IMG/VR virus record: IMGVR_UViG_3300046804_005392 | Span: 1-64,000 of that record | DNA: 64,000 nucleotides | Source of the DNA: a virus | Reading direction: 5' to 3' (one strand) | Shown here: positions 33,365-41,056 of the stretch, piece by piece | Position numbering within the stretch: the stretch's first letter is position 1 | How the letters are laid out: each line of letters starts with the position of its first letter | Position numbers and translations under genes: made by a program | The notes under the pieces: model-generated | The model's database searches: none | The model's input: only the letters and a program-made list of their open reading frames with translations | Told to the model about the DNA's origin: nothing

Positions 33365-33565
33365 GTGCTGTATACCTCAGCGGGCGCCCGTGTAGAGGCG
33401 GGCGTTTCGCCCAGTTCCGTTTTGACGGGCAGGGCCTATGCCAGTGTGGTACGTGCTCTGAGGTTGCCTAGTCTTTTAATTAATCTTTTAACAATAAAAG
33501 AGGTTAGAATGCTGCCTTTCTTAGGTTTCCTATGTGTGTTTATTAAAATTTTATGGAAGGGGTAG
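33365..33565 (+). CDS. Small protein with C-terminal membrane helix
   Basis: 66 residues from GTG 33365, with AAGAGG six bases upstream and promoter 3 just before it. An alternative start is ATG 33509 (18 residues). C-terminal hydrophobic stretch LPFLGFLCVFIKILW. Confidence 0.5.
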   Translation: MLYTSAGARVEAGVSPSSVLTGRAYASVVRALRLPSLLINLLTIKEVRMLPFLGFLCVFIKILWKG

Positions 33566-33571
33566 CTTTTT

Positions 33572-33652
33572 ATGGAAACGGTAAAGATTTTGATTGTTTT
33601 TGTGCCGTTTTTGGTATTAGGCGCGTTAGTGATAACGTCTTCTGGGGACTAA
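33572..33652 (+). CDS. 26-residue membrane peptide
   Basis: Met-Glu-Thr start, AAGGGG upstream; nearly all hydrophobic (ILIVFVPFLVLGALVI). Confidence 0.45.
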   Translation: METVKILIVFVPFLVLGALVITSSGD

Positions 33653-33661
33653 GGCGGGTAT

Positions 33662-33946
33662 ATGAGAGAGTATATTTCTTACCTGTGGCGCACCTACGAC
33701 CGTAACGGACAGGCTCATGATACGGGCGTTGTGTTTAGGCGCGGCTCATTTGTGTCTGAGGCGGTGCCCTATTTTACACGGGTCGCGGCGATTATGGATG
33801 AGTCCTCGGAGACTCGGGTTTATTTAGGGGAGGATACCAAAGCGGCGCCGCTTCTCACGTTTTTCAAGGGTACGGCGGAGGTAAAGAAGGGTCCGATGTA
33901 CCGAAGGCATGTGGCCTTTGACTTTTTTTGGGGGATGCTGTTATAA
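33662..33946 (+). CDS. Unknown small protein
   Basis: 94 residues; beta-rich appearance (YISYLWRTYDRNGQAHD, TRVYLGED). Its stop overlaps the next ATG (TAATG). No family recognised. Confidence 0.6.
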   Translation: MREYISYLWRTYDRNGQAHDTGVVFRRGSFVSEAVPYFTRVAAIMDESSETRVYLGEDTKAAPLLTFFKGTAEVKKGPMYRRHVAFDFFWGMLL

Positions 33947-34038
33947 TGTTTTTAATGACTCCGGAGGCAGGGGTTATTTTGGTAATGCTGATTAGCATTA
34001 CTGTGTATATTTTACATTTTTACTTTGAGGGCTTGTAA
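33946..34038 (+). CDS. 30-residue membrane peptide
   Basis: Starts at the ATG overlapping the previous stop. Hydrophobic core VILVMLISITVYILHFYF. Confidence 0.5.
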   Translation: MFLMTPEAGVILVMLISITVYILHFYFEGL

Positions 34039-34041
34039 AGC

Positions 34042-34203
34042 ATGGCTGATTTATTAAAAGACGTAGCGGCGTTCTTTACCCATTACGCCGATTTATTAAA
34101 TTTTCTAAATTGGTTAATGCTTTTTTGGGCGATAAGGCGGGTTGACGCGAAAGTGTCGCGTCTGCATGATTTGCAATTTCCTCCGTTTCCTAAGGGGAGG
34201 TAG
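34042..34203 (+). CDS. Small membrane-associated protein
   Basis: 53 residues. Aromatic/hydrophobic N-terminal half (FLNWLMLFWAI) and basic C-terminal half (RRVDAKVSRLHDLQ). Last gene before the repeat region. Confidence 0.5.
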   Translation: MADLLKDVAAFFTHYADLLNFLNWLMLFWAIRRVDAKVSRLHDLQFPPFPKGR

Positions 34204-34495
34204 GGGGGCCGGGTTCCCGTTATTTTGAAAGCCTCGGTATCGTCGATCGGTGTCGGGGCTTTTTTGTATCCGCAATATTTTGCGTTTAATTTTTCCGGGG
34301 CCACACTTCCCCTACCTATACCCGTCCGTTACCTCCTCCCGTACTTCACGTTATTACCTACTACTGCATATTATTGCGGGGTTCTTTTACGAAATTATTT
34401 TTCCGGGGCCACACTTCCCCTAGATACCCTACGTTACCTATACCCCTCTCCCTCAATACCTTCTCAATCCCTTTTGGATCCCCTGCGCGTTCTTG

Positions 34496-34540
34496 CAATA
34501 ACATGCAATAAACGGCAATAAACGGCAATAAACGGCAATT
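34496..34540. repeat. Tandem 10-bp repeats (GCAATAAACG)
   Basis: Four near-identical units at 10-bp spacing, AT-rich, iteron-like. Possible initiator binding sites. Confidence 0.6.
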
Positions 34541-34856
34541 TTTCCGGGCCAACAAAACGAAAATTATTTTTCCGGGGTCCAACTACAACCAAGATACCCA
34601 AGATACCTACTAAGAGAGAAGTTATCTTTAGACGGAATATTCGGGGTAAATCGGGGGTAAATTCGACCCAAATCCGACCCAAAACCATAGCAGATTCGCT
34701 CAATCTGCCCTAGTTTTGGCACTTTTGGGCCTGTTTTCGCCTGTTTTGGGGGTACCGGGGCGTTTTCGCCTATCGGAGCGGAGGTCATCAAAAGGGGGTT
34801 TAGCGGATTCTCCTATCGGGGAGAAGGTCATCAAAAGGGCTGTTTTGGGTATTTTT

Positions 34857-35122
34857 TGCAAGTTATTGCGGCCCTTTTCTGCAAGAAATTGCGGCCCTTT
34901 TTGCCTTGTTTTGCGGTCCTGCAAGAATTTGCAGAGCCTCATCTTGCCCGCTTTTCCTATTTTTTGCAAGTTATTGCAGCTCTGTTTTGCCCCTTTTTTT
35001 GCCCTTTTTTGTGCCTGCAATTTCTTGCAGAAAGGCCAATCTTACCTTAGCCGGGCCTTTATCTAAGCATTTTTTGCAAGTTATTGCAGCCCTTTTTCCC
35101 TATTTTCTGCAAGAATTTGCGG
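34857..35122. repeat. Cluster of seven TGCAA-N-TTGCA palindromes
   Basis: Copies such as TGCAAGTTATTGC, TGCAAGAAATTGC, TGCAAGAATTTGCA and CTGCAATTTCTTGCAG at about 34857, 34880, 34919, 34964, 35015, 35075 and 35107. Further copies occur singly at 35329, 35992, 36619, 38262, 39004 and 40046, usually upstream of a palindrome-family promoter. Probable binding sites of an unknown dyad-binding protein. Confidence 0.7.
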
Positions 35123-35124
35123 CC

Positions 35125-35390
35125 CCAAATAGTAGATAGTAAATTGGATTGCGTGATAGTAGACGGTATTTTATTTCCAAATAGTAGACGGGATTTTCAA
35201 ATAGTAGATAGTAAATTGGTTTTACGGATAGTAGATAGTAAATCGGGTTAGGGGCGGTTGTCGCCCATTATGGGGTAGTATAGTAAATTACATTGCGGGA
35301 TGCGAAGGTGTCTTATAGCAGGTTATATTGCAAGAACTTGCGGCGGGTCGGCGGGTATTTTATTACGTGGTATTGTACGATAGTATAGTA
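35125..35390. repeat. TAGTAGATAGTAAAT repeat tract
   Basis: Several complete and partial copies of AATAGTAGATAGTAAAT and GTATAGTAAAT. The same motif recurs at 21494, 38040-38170 and 39680-39780. Confidence 0.7.
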
Positions 35391-35518
35391 GAAATTATTT
35401 ATCCGGGGGCGGCCGTTTCGGCGGAAATTATTTTTCCGGGGTCCAACTATCACTGACTTACTATGAGTATACCCTTCGCGTTTCTTCGCCCGCATTTTTT
35501 TTGAGGGTTTTTTATTTT

Positions 35519-35552
35519 GTCTCTTGACGGGAGACACGATAAAAGGTAGATT
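35519..35552 (+). promoter_or_regulatory. Palindrome-family promoter 4
   Basis: TTGACG (35524-35529), 17 bp, TAGATT (35547-35552); GTCTCTTGACGGGAGAC (35519-35535) overlaps the -35. Conserved leader TCGGGTTACCAGACAAAC follows. Confidence 0.8.
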
Positions 35553-35592
35553 CGGGTTACCAGACAAACAAACATTAGCAGGTAGGTACAAT

Positions 35593-35988
35593 ATGCCGGG
35601 GATCGACGCAGGGCGGTTTATTTTTGGCGAGGAGCATCTTCGCCTAACTCCCGTTTTTGGGGGGCGTGCGGCCACGCTCTCTTTCGGCAGCGTGGGCCAA
35701 GCGGGTTCGCTGGTCCCTAGGATTGAAGTCAAATTTGACTTCACGGACTCGTTACAGGAGGCCCCTGTAACTATTTTTCACTTAACGGCAAAGGTGGCGC
35801 AGTGCCACCGTGACGACTGCGCCCCGGCATATCATGACATTGTGATCATATACCCGGAGTCACACTACACCTTGCACGCCCGACGTCGGGCGCTGTTTAA
35901 GGCGTGCGGAATCAAGTTGAATTATTCCGAGAGTCCGCTAGCGGATGACTGCGCCCATTTTTGGCTGGGGTGGGAGTATATTGGGTAA
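35593..35988 (+). CDS. Unknown protein, single-gene unit
   Basis: 131 residues from ATG 35593, downstream of promoter 4. Beta-rich, with four Cys and several His (CHRDDCAPAYHD). No family recognised. First of six genes that each carry their own promoter. Confidence 0.7.
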   Translation: MPGIDAGRFIFGEEHLRLTPVFGGRAATLSFGSVGQAGSLVPRIEVKFDFTDSLQEAPVTIFHLTAKVAQCHRDDCAPAYHDIVIIYPESHYTLHARRRALFKACGIKLNYSESPLADDCAHFWLGWEYIG

Positions 35989-36024
35989 GCTCTGCAATAA
36001 TTGCAGCGCGCACCTTATTCCCTC

Positions 36025-36044
36025 GAAAATTATTTTTCCGGGGG
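36025..36044. repeat. AAAATTATTTTTCCGGGG repeat copy
   Basis: Copy preceded by CCCTCG, shared with the copy at 36653. Other copies: about 34286, 34391, 34535, 34560, 35391 and 35424. Always intergenic and always in the same orientation. Confidence 0.7.
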
Positions 36045-36113
36045 GGGGGACGTCTGTAACAACCTTACGTAAGAAAGAGGGTAGTCTCGCCTACTGGTTC
36101 CGGTAGGCTAATT

Positions 36114-36147
36114 GTCTCTTGACAAGAGACGAAAAAGGGAATATATT
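36114..36147 (+). promoter_or_regulatory. Palindrome-family promoter 5 (consensus form)
   Basis: Perfect TTGACA (36119-36124), 17 bp, TATATT (36142-36147). The exact palindrome GTCTCTTGACAAGAGAC (36114-36130) overlaps the -35, as expected for a repressor operator. Confidence 0.88.
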
Positions 36148-36174
36148 CGGGTTATCAGAAAAAAGGGAGATAAA

Positions 36175-36627
36175 ATGTCTTTATCATCTGATAATGAAAA
36201 GAAGGAGAAATCCTATTGGGAATATCTGCGCTGCTTGAATCGGCAGCGCACCTTTAGACTTTCGGCGGTGGAGGCTCGCCTCCCCGTATGGGGAAGTATC
36301 TATCTTGAGTTAACGGGGCGTTCTCCTGCCCTAAGGCCCGCGCGTATCGTGCGGGAAATTTTCCGCAGGGAGGCGGAGGTTATTCGGGCGGCCGGGTATG
36401 GCGTCAGCCTCACCGGCGAAGCTGTACGTATCGGCCTCGTGCCGGTGGCGGGGCGTAGAAAGGTTAGGCCGTATCGTTCGGCGCGGTTAATTAACGACGC
36501 GCCTTATCCGGCGCAAACCCCGTCTCATCTGCGGGGGGTTTTCGACCTCGCGGAAGATGACTTCTTTTATCAACTAATTCACGCGTATCGCCCGATTAAC
36601 GGGCGGCTCCCCGCTTACTGCAAATAA
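36175..36627 (+). CDS. Unknown protein, single-gene unit
   Basis: 150 residues from ATG 36175 with GGGAGA upstream. Arg-rich, with PARIVREIFRREAEVIRAAG and GRRKVRPYRSARL; possibly nucleic-acid binding. No family recognised. Confidence 0.7.
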   Translation: MSLSSDNEKKEKSYWEYLRCLNRQRTFRLSAVEARLPVWGSIYLELTGRSPALRPARIVREIFRREAEVIRAAGYGVSLTGEAVRIGLVPVAGRRKVRPYRSARLINDAPYPAQTPSHLRGVFDLAEDDFFYQLIHAYRPINGRLPAYCK

Positions 36628-36652
36628 TTGCGGGAAACTAACTTGATTCCCT

Positions 36653-36674
36653 CGAAAATTATTTTTCCGGGGGG
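36653..36674. repeat. AAAATTATTTTTCCGGGG repeat copy
   Basis: Second copy with the CCCTCG lead, 19 bases after a TGCAA palindrome, as at 35992-36044. Confidence 0.7.
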
Positions 36675-36713
36675 AACCTTTGTGACAATACTAATAAAAG
36701 GGTAAGTTATTTT

Positions 36714-37193
36714 ATGACGGATTTTCGGGACAATTTCCATGATATGGCGCGGAATTGCGCTATTCTGCACGCGCACTGCATATTGGCAATGCGAATCTTA
36801 CCGCCTGCCGTAAAGAAAGAGTACGGCATAGCCCAAATGGTTAAGGCGTGCCTGCCCCTGCTTGAGGGGGTCTTAGACCGTTTTTACGTAAAAAGCTTTG
36901 GGATGCCGACAATCTCGTGGGCTTTTGAAGTAGCATTTAGCCGCGCCGTAGGCGATGCGCGTGGCACCCTTAGTTGGATGTTCTTCCAGCTTATCCGCCC
37001 TTACGTGGCCGTTCTGCCCGCAGAACTGGAGAAGTTAGGTCTATGGTGGGGGGCACACGCAGAGGCGGCGAGTCACCGCGCTGAATTGGTGCGCCTTGCG
37101 AATGAGCTATTGACGGCAAAAGCCGCCGGAGCGGAGGGAGCACCTGATGTCGTGGACGCGGACGTAGACTGCGGGTATTATTGGTATAAATAG
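36714..37193 (+). CDS. Unknown helical protein
   Basis: 159 residues with no promoter of the palindrome type directly upstream. Helical with many Ala and His. No family recognised. Confidence 0.68.
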   Translation: MTDFRDNFHDMARNCAILHAHCILAMRILPPAVKKEYGIAQMVKACLPLLEGVLDRFYVKSFGMPTISWAFEVAFSRAVGDARGTLSWMFFQLIRPYVAVLPAELEKLGLWWGAHAEAASHRAELVRLANELLTAKAAGAEGAPDVVDADVDCGYYWYK

Positions 37194-37201
37194 GGCAAAG
37201 T

Positions 37202-37235
37202 GTCCCTTGACAAGAGACACTAAAAGGGATATATT
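37202..37235 (+). promoter_or_regulatory. Palindrome-family promoter 6
   Basis: TTGACA (37207-37212), 17 bp, TATATT (37230-37235); GTCCCTTGACAAGAGAC (37202-37218) overlaps the -35. Confidence 0.86.
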
Positions 37236-37267
37236 CGGATTACCAGACAAACAAAGGAGAGACCGGC

Positions 37268-37933
37268 ATGAAAGACTCTTTCGACGCAGAGACGTTTTGC
37301 GAGTTTAAAACAAAATTACAGAATGTTTGCAACGCTTTGGGGTCCGGCTGGAGGCCGGGTGAAACGCCGTTTGTGGACTGGCTTTTACGGGGGACGTTGA
37401 TTAGTCCCGAAGGGGCGGAACTATTTATTTCATACCGCTTCGGGAAGCCTTGGCGGATATCCGGATGTGTCCCAAAAGATTATTTGGGTGGCAACCCTAC
37501 GAAAAGCATTAACGTGGGGTATGATCGCGACGCTAAGGCGGTAGCGTCGGAAATTTCCCGCCGGTTATTACCGGAATATTTAGCTTGGTTTAAACAAGCT
37601 AAAGCCAGCTGCGACGCTAACGCGCGGCGGGAGCAAGTTGTGAACGAGGCTTACGCCAAGTTTACCGCGCTAACGGGGAACCCCGTAAATAGCTATACGA
37701 AAAAGATTCATACTTATGCGGTGGACTGCCGGTACAAGCCTTCCCCGGAACGCAGGGCTTTTATCCCGGGAGTACCTGCAACTATTGAGGTTAACGCGGA
37801 TAAGGATTCCCCTGCGGAGGTGAGTTTAACCCTAACAGACTTAACTGTTGAGGAATCGACGGCAGTGTTACAATTTTTACGAGCGGGCAGGTTGGAAGCC
37901 GCCGCTAAGGCCAATATTAGGCTCGTAGCGTAG
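37268..37933 (+). CDS. Unknown protein, relative of 39098
   Basis: 221 residues. The region RDAKAVASEISRRLLPEYLAWF and later YAVDCRYKPS, VSLTLTDLTVEESTAVL parallels segments of the protein at 39098 (AQIARELKRRLLDGYTEAF; LRKLTQAQVLKIL). A short hairpin TAGCCC/GGGCTA follows the stop. Confidence 0.7.
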   Translation: MKDSFDAETFCEFKTKLQNVCNALGSGWRPGETPFVDWLLRGTLISPEGAELFISYRFGKPWRISGCVPKDYLGGNPTKSINVGYDRDAKAVASEISRRLLPEYLAWFKQAKASCDANARREQVVNEAYAKFTALTGNPVNSYTKKIHTYAVDCRYKPSPERRAFIPGVPATIEVNADKDSPAEVSLTLTDLTVEESTAVLQFLRAGRLEAAAKANIRLVA

Positions 37934-38287
37934 CCCGCAGGGGCTACAGGCTACACGGGTAGCGGAAGGCTAGGGGACGCGCTCCTTGGCCTTCCTTGGC
38001 TCTTTTCGGCTTGGCTAATAGTATAGTAGGTTTAGCTAGCAAATAGTAGATAGTAAATAGTAAACGGGAATAGTAGATAGTAAATAGTAGGCGGTTTATT
38101 GAGTTACTTTATAGTAGATTTTTGTATAGTAATCGGCAGGATAGTATAGTAAATTATACATAGCCATAGTGTCGGCTAGTAACGTAAGTGACGAATAGTA
38201 TAGTAAATTTAACGTGGTTGGCGGGCGGTATAGTGTAGTGCTTTGTAGTAATTTACTCCTGCAATTTTTTGCAAGATTCCCTATTTT
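37934..38287. other. Repeat-bearing intergenic gap
   Basis: No gene. Contains many TAGTAGATAGTAAAT and TATAGTAAATT repeats (38020-38250) and one TGCAATTTTTTGCA palindrome (38262) before promoter 7. Confidence 0.6.
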
Positions 38288-38321
38288 GTCCCTTGACAAG
38301 AGACGAAATAGGGAATATATT
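38288..38321 (+). promoter_or_regulatory. Palindrome-family promoter 7
   Basis: TTGACA (38293-38298), 17 bp, TATATT (38316-38321); operator-like GTCCCTTGACAAGAGAC at 38288-38304. Confidence 0.86.
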
Positions 38322-38352
38322 CGGGGTATCGAAAGAAAAAGGAGATAAGACA

Positions 38353-38910
38353 ATGACTAACAATAGAGAAAAAATAAAACGAGAGCTTCAGACACTTTCT
38401 CCTTTTTTGGAAGGATTATTAATGATGGAGCATCTTTTTCGCACGGAAGATACCCATGCGGAAGAATACGAAGAAGCAAAGCGCCTTTGGTGGCGCGTTG
38501 ATAGGTTTATCGCTATCGCCTTCGAGCCTGTCATAGGGAAAATGGCTAAAGTAGCTTCCGCTACTGTGGGAGAGTGTCAACGCGCTGTTTACGAGATACA
38601 GCAACATGTACTTAAATGCAGCGAGCGAGACGCACGTATTGTACAAACAGGGACAAAATTTCACGCGTTAGCCCGGAGTATGTTATTACTTGAGCGGATG
38701 CAACCACGCTTTCGCGTGGGGGATAAAATCTTTGACAAAAAAGGTAACACTTTTCTGCACGTCATTCGGGTAGAACATACAGGGTACGTCAGTTATTACC
38801 CGGGAATAGCTTATAAACCAGTGTTTCGGGCCGTGTTTGATAACGGGTTTAGCTTGGTAGAGGAAGCTAACGAGCCAACGCCCGGATACGAGATGATTTT
38901 CCGGGATTAA
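38353..38910 (+). CDS. Unknown protein, single-gene unit
   Basis: 185 residues from ATG 38353, GGAGAT upstream. N-terminal two thirds helical (YEIQQHVLKCSERDARIV); the C-terminal ~65 residues (FRVGDKIFDKKGNTFLHV, YKPVFRAVFDNGFSLV) look like a small beta-barrel found in several phage proteins. Followed by a terminator. Confidence 0.7.
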   Translation: MTNNREKIKRELQTLSPFLEGLLMMEHLFRTEDTHAEEYEEAKRLWWRVDRFIAIAFEPVIGKMAKVASATVGECQRAVYEIQQHVLKCSERDARIVQTGTKFHALARSMLLLERMQPRFRVGDKIFDKKGNTFLHVIRVEHTGYVSYYPGIAYKPVFRAVFDNGFSLVEEANEPTPGYEMIFRD

Positions 38911-38913
38911 GGG

Positions 38914-38940
38914 AAAGGCGCTTAACGCGCCTTTTCTTTT
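38914..38940 (+). terminator. Intrinsic terminator
   Basis: AAAGGCGC (38914-38921) and GCGCCTTT stem with a TTTTCTTTT tail. Confidence 0.85.
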
Positions 38941-39032
38941 AGCATGTGTATGGATAGTATAGTAATTTGTGCCCTATTATAGCCTATTGTAGTAGTTTAC
39001 TCCTGCAATTTTTTGCAAGATTCCCCATTTTT

Positions 39033-39066
39033 GTCTCTTGACAAGAGACGAAAAAGGGAATATATT
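39033..39066 (+). promoter_or_regulatory. Palindrome-family promoter 8 (consensus form)
   Basis: TTGACA (39038-39043), 17 bp, TATATT (39061-39066); exact palindrome GTCTCTTGACAAGAGAC at 39033-39049. A TGCAA palindrome lies just upstream. Confidence 0.88.
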
Positions 39067-39097
39067 CGAGGTATCAGAAAAAAAAGGGGATAAGACA

Positions 39098-39634
39098 ATG
39101 AGAGCTTTGTTGCGATCAGTATGTGAAGACTTAAACCGATTGTCTCCCGACGGATGGGAGATAGATGAAAAAAATACAAAGAGCGCGTATCTTTTTTATA
39201 TAAAGAACGCGGAGGGCGCGATTGTTGAAGCGTGCGACAGAGGGCGACATATAATATTTGAGTCTACGATTTCACATATACTAAGAGATAATAAGAGTAT
39301 AAATATATCTTCAACAAAACCCTCGGCACAAATTGCCCGGGAGTTAAAACGCCGTCTATTAGACGGATACACGGAGGCATTTATTGCCGCCAAAAAGAAA
39401 AATGAGGAAGAGCAAAAGAGGGCGGAATACCTCCGCACAATAGCGGCAGATATTGCCTCACGGTATGGCCTAGAGGCCGTCGGGAGGGAATTTATCGCCC
39501 GTGGGGGTAAGGATAGGGAGATTACTATTAAAGGATACGCCGGCACGCCGGACACTGGATGTGCATTAGAATTGCGGAAATTAACGCAAGCCCAAGTGTT
39601 AAAGATTCTGGACATTGTAACGCAAACGGATTAA
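39098..39634 (+). CDS. Unknown protein, relative of 37268
   Basis: 178 residues from ATG 39098 (AGGGG upstream). N-terminal ~75 residues beta-rich (AYLFYIKNAEGAIVEACD), then a Lys/Glu helix, then a C-terminal domain similar to that of the protein at 37268. Confidence 0.7.
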   Translation: MRALLRSVCEDLNRLSPDGWEIDEKNTKSAYLFYIKNAEGAIVEACDRGRHIIFESTISHILRDNKSINISSTKPSAQIARELKRRLLDGYTEAFIAAKKKNEEEQKRAEYLRTIAADIASRYGLEAVGREFIARGGKDREITIKGYAGTPDTGCALELRKLTQAQVLKILDIVTQTD

Positions 39635-39640
39635 GGAGTA

Positions 39641-39664
39641 GGCCCATAACGGGCCTTTTCTTTT
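39641..39664 (+). terminator. Intrinsic terminator
   Basis: GGCCC (39641-39645), ATAAC loop, GGGCC (39651-39655), then TTTTCTTTT. Confidence 0.82.
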
Positions 39665-40073
39665 ATTAATTCCCCTAATAGTATAGTAAATTGTGGTTTC
39701 GGATAGTAAACGGGACTTTTTCTAGTAGTAGATAGTAAATAGTAAATAGTAGACGGCGCTTCGGCTAGTAGTATAGTAGCCCCCACCCCTGCTGCGCCGG
39801 GCGGAGTACCCCCTTGGCAGGTCCGGACTAAGGGCGAGCCGACCGTCCCCATTTTCCCATAAGTTTGTGATTATCGTCGAGCCTGTCCGAGAAGCCCGAG
39901 CTTCCGCCTTTTTTGGTATTTTTATTTTACCCCCCGCCCTTCCCGGGTGTCAGCCTGTTTTTTTTCGGTTTTTGTTTTTTCTCTCCGTTTCCCGTCTCTG
40001 ATATCTAAGTTATACCGGAGACGGGAACGGTGGTCAAGCCCTTTTCTGCAATTTCTTGCAAAAAAGATTTGTT
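39665..40073. other. Intergenic gap with repeats
   Basis: No gene seen. TAGTAGATAGTAAAT repeats at 39680-39780, a T-rich segment near 39955-39990, and one TGCAATTTCTTGCA palindrome near 40046. Confidence 0.55.
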
Positions 40074-40247
40074 TTATGCTTCCAAAATCGCCAGCATGTC
40101 GGCACTGGCCGGCTCGCCCGCCGCGTACCGGCGACACGCTTCTTCATATATTTTTAGCATACTATCATATGCCGCGCGGGCGCCTGCCGCGTGCAATTCT
40201 TGCACGCATGCGGCGAGTGAGTTAATAATCTCTTGGTTTATCATCAT
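40074..40247 (-). CDS. Small helical protein, divergent unit
   Basis: 57 residues on the minus strand from ATG 40247, with AAGGAG upstream and promoter 9 behind it. Helical and Ala-rich (SLAACVQELHAAGARAAYD; RRYAAGEPASADMLAIL). It is the only minus-strand gene in the 908-42187 stretch, sharing a divergent control region with the gene at 40452. Confidence 0.65.
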   Translation of the reverse strand: MMINQEIINSLAACVQELHAAGARAAYDSMLKIYEEACRRYAAGEPASADMLAILEA

Positions 40248-40284
40248 TTTAAATTCTCCTTTGTTTGTTTCGTTTGACTCCCCT

Positions 40285-40318
40285 ACAATACACGCCGGCG
40301 CGTCTCTTGTCAAGAGAC
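40285..40318 (-). promoter_or_regulatory. Palindrome-family promoter 9 (minus strand)
   Basis: On the minus strand TTGACA (40313-40308), 17 bp, TATTGT (40290-40285). The palindrome GTCTCTTGTCAAGAGAC (40302-40318, plus-strand reading) is complete. Confidence 0.84.
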
Positions 40319-40379
40319 AAAATGCAGGGCGCGGGCGACACAATACAATACAATATAATACGACACGCTAGCGCATTTT

Positions 40380-40413
40380 GTCTCTTGACAAGAGACGAAG
40401 AGGGGAATATATT
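40380..40413 (+). promoter_or_regulatory. Palindrome-family promoter 10 (consensus form)
   Basis: TTGACA (40385-40390), 17 bp, TATATT (40408-40413); exact palindrome at 40380-40396. It is 61 bases from the oppositely oriented copy, giving a divergent operator pair. Confidence 0.88.
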
Positions 40414-40451
40414 CGGGTTACCAGAAAAGCACAAACCAAAGAGCTAAGAAA

Positions 40452-41048
40452 ATGAAAAGAAGCAATATGCGCGAAGTCTTAACGCGCGCCGCCTGCGTAG
40501 CGAAAATGAACGGGAACGCCCTTCCGTGCATACCGACGTGCTACGCCGGCGATTCCGGGGTAGTTTCAAAGCCAAACCCCCACGCCTCGAAAAATAACAG
40601 AACCGTAACGCCGGTAAAGTACGCCACGGCGGAACACGCGGGCGCCACGCTTACGCCGCGCAACCAAGCGGCGCTGAGCGTTCTTCGGAACGCCTTCGGC
40701 GAAGCGTACTTTCCGCGCTTCGGAGAAGTTAAAGTAACGCTAAAAAATGGTAAAATTGTTGAGCGCGCGTTCGGCCTAGATGCAGGCGTGCTAAATTATT
40801 TAATACATCATAAATTTATTACGCCGGAAAAAGCCACGCCGTCCGAAGCGATAAACCCGGGCGCACGATTTATGTTGACGCAACATGCGTTAACATTTGA
40901 GCTTAACGAAGATGTAAAAACGTGGGAGCAATCCCCACAAAACGAACTAAAAATATATCAACCGCCTAAGCCGGCCGCGCCGGTTGCAGCAAAAAAGCCC
41001 ATCCGACCGCGCGCGCCCGCCGCTAAGAGGGCGCCCGCAACCGTTTAA
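40452..41048 (+). CDS. Unknown basic-tailed protein
   Basis: 198 residues. A globular middle (NQAALSVLRNAFGEAYFP; VKVTLKNGKIVERAFGLDAG) and a Pro/Ala/Lys/Arg-rich C-terminal tail (KKPIRPRAPAAKRAPATV) suggest nucleic-acid binding. The tail ends 12 bases before a parS-like site. Not a ParB by any motif I can see. Confidence 0.7.
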   Translation: MKRSNMREVLTRAACVAKMNGNALPCIPTCYAGDSGVVSKPNPHASKNNRTVTPVKYATAEHAGATLTPRNQAALSVLRNAFGEAYFPRFGEVKVTLKNGKIVERAFGLDAGVLNYLIHHKFITPEKATPSEAINPGARFMLTQHALTFELNEDVKTWEQSPQNELKIYQPPKPAAPVAAKKPIRPRAPAAKRAPATV

Positions 41049-41056
41049 CAAAAAAA

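Larger units (their letters stand above)
34204..35518. repeat. Repeat-rich non-coding region
   Basis: About 1.3 kb with no credible gene. It holds six copies of AATTATTTTTCCGGGG-like sequence, eight palindromic TGCAA-TTGCA sites, AATAGTAGATAGTAAAT repeats from 35125 to 35390, a tandem run of GCAATAAACG units (34496-34540), and a direct repeat CCTATCGG...GGTCATCAAAAGGG (around 34768 and 34811). The low coding potential and repeat density suggest a replication origin or partition/packaging locus; this is inference. Confidence 0.7.

Noticed and set aside
40074-40434. Several short frames on the plus strand in the divergent promoter region
   Set aside because: They cross operator palindromes and lack ribosome sites; the minus-strand 57-residue gene has promoter, ribosome site and start in order.
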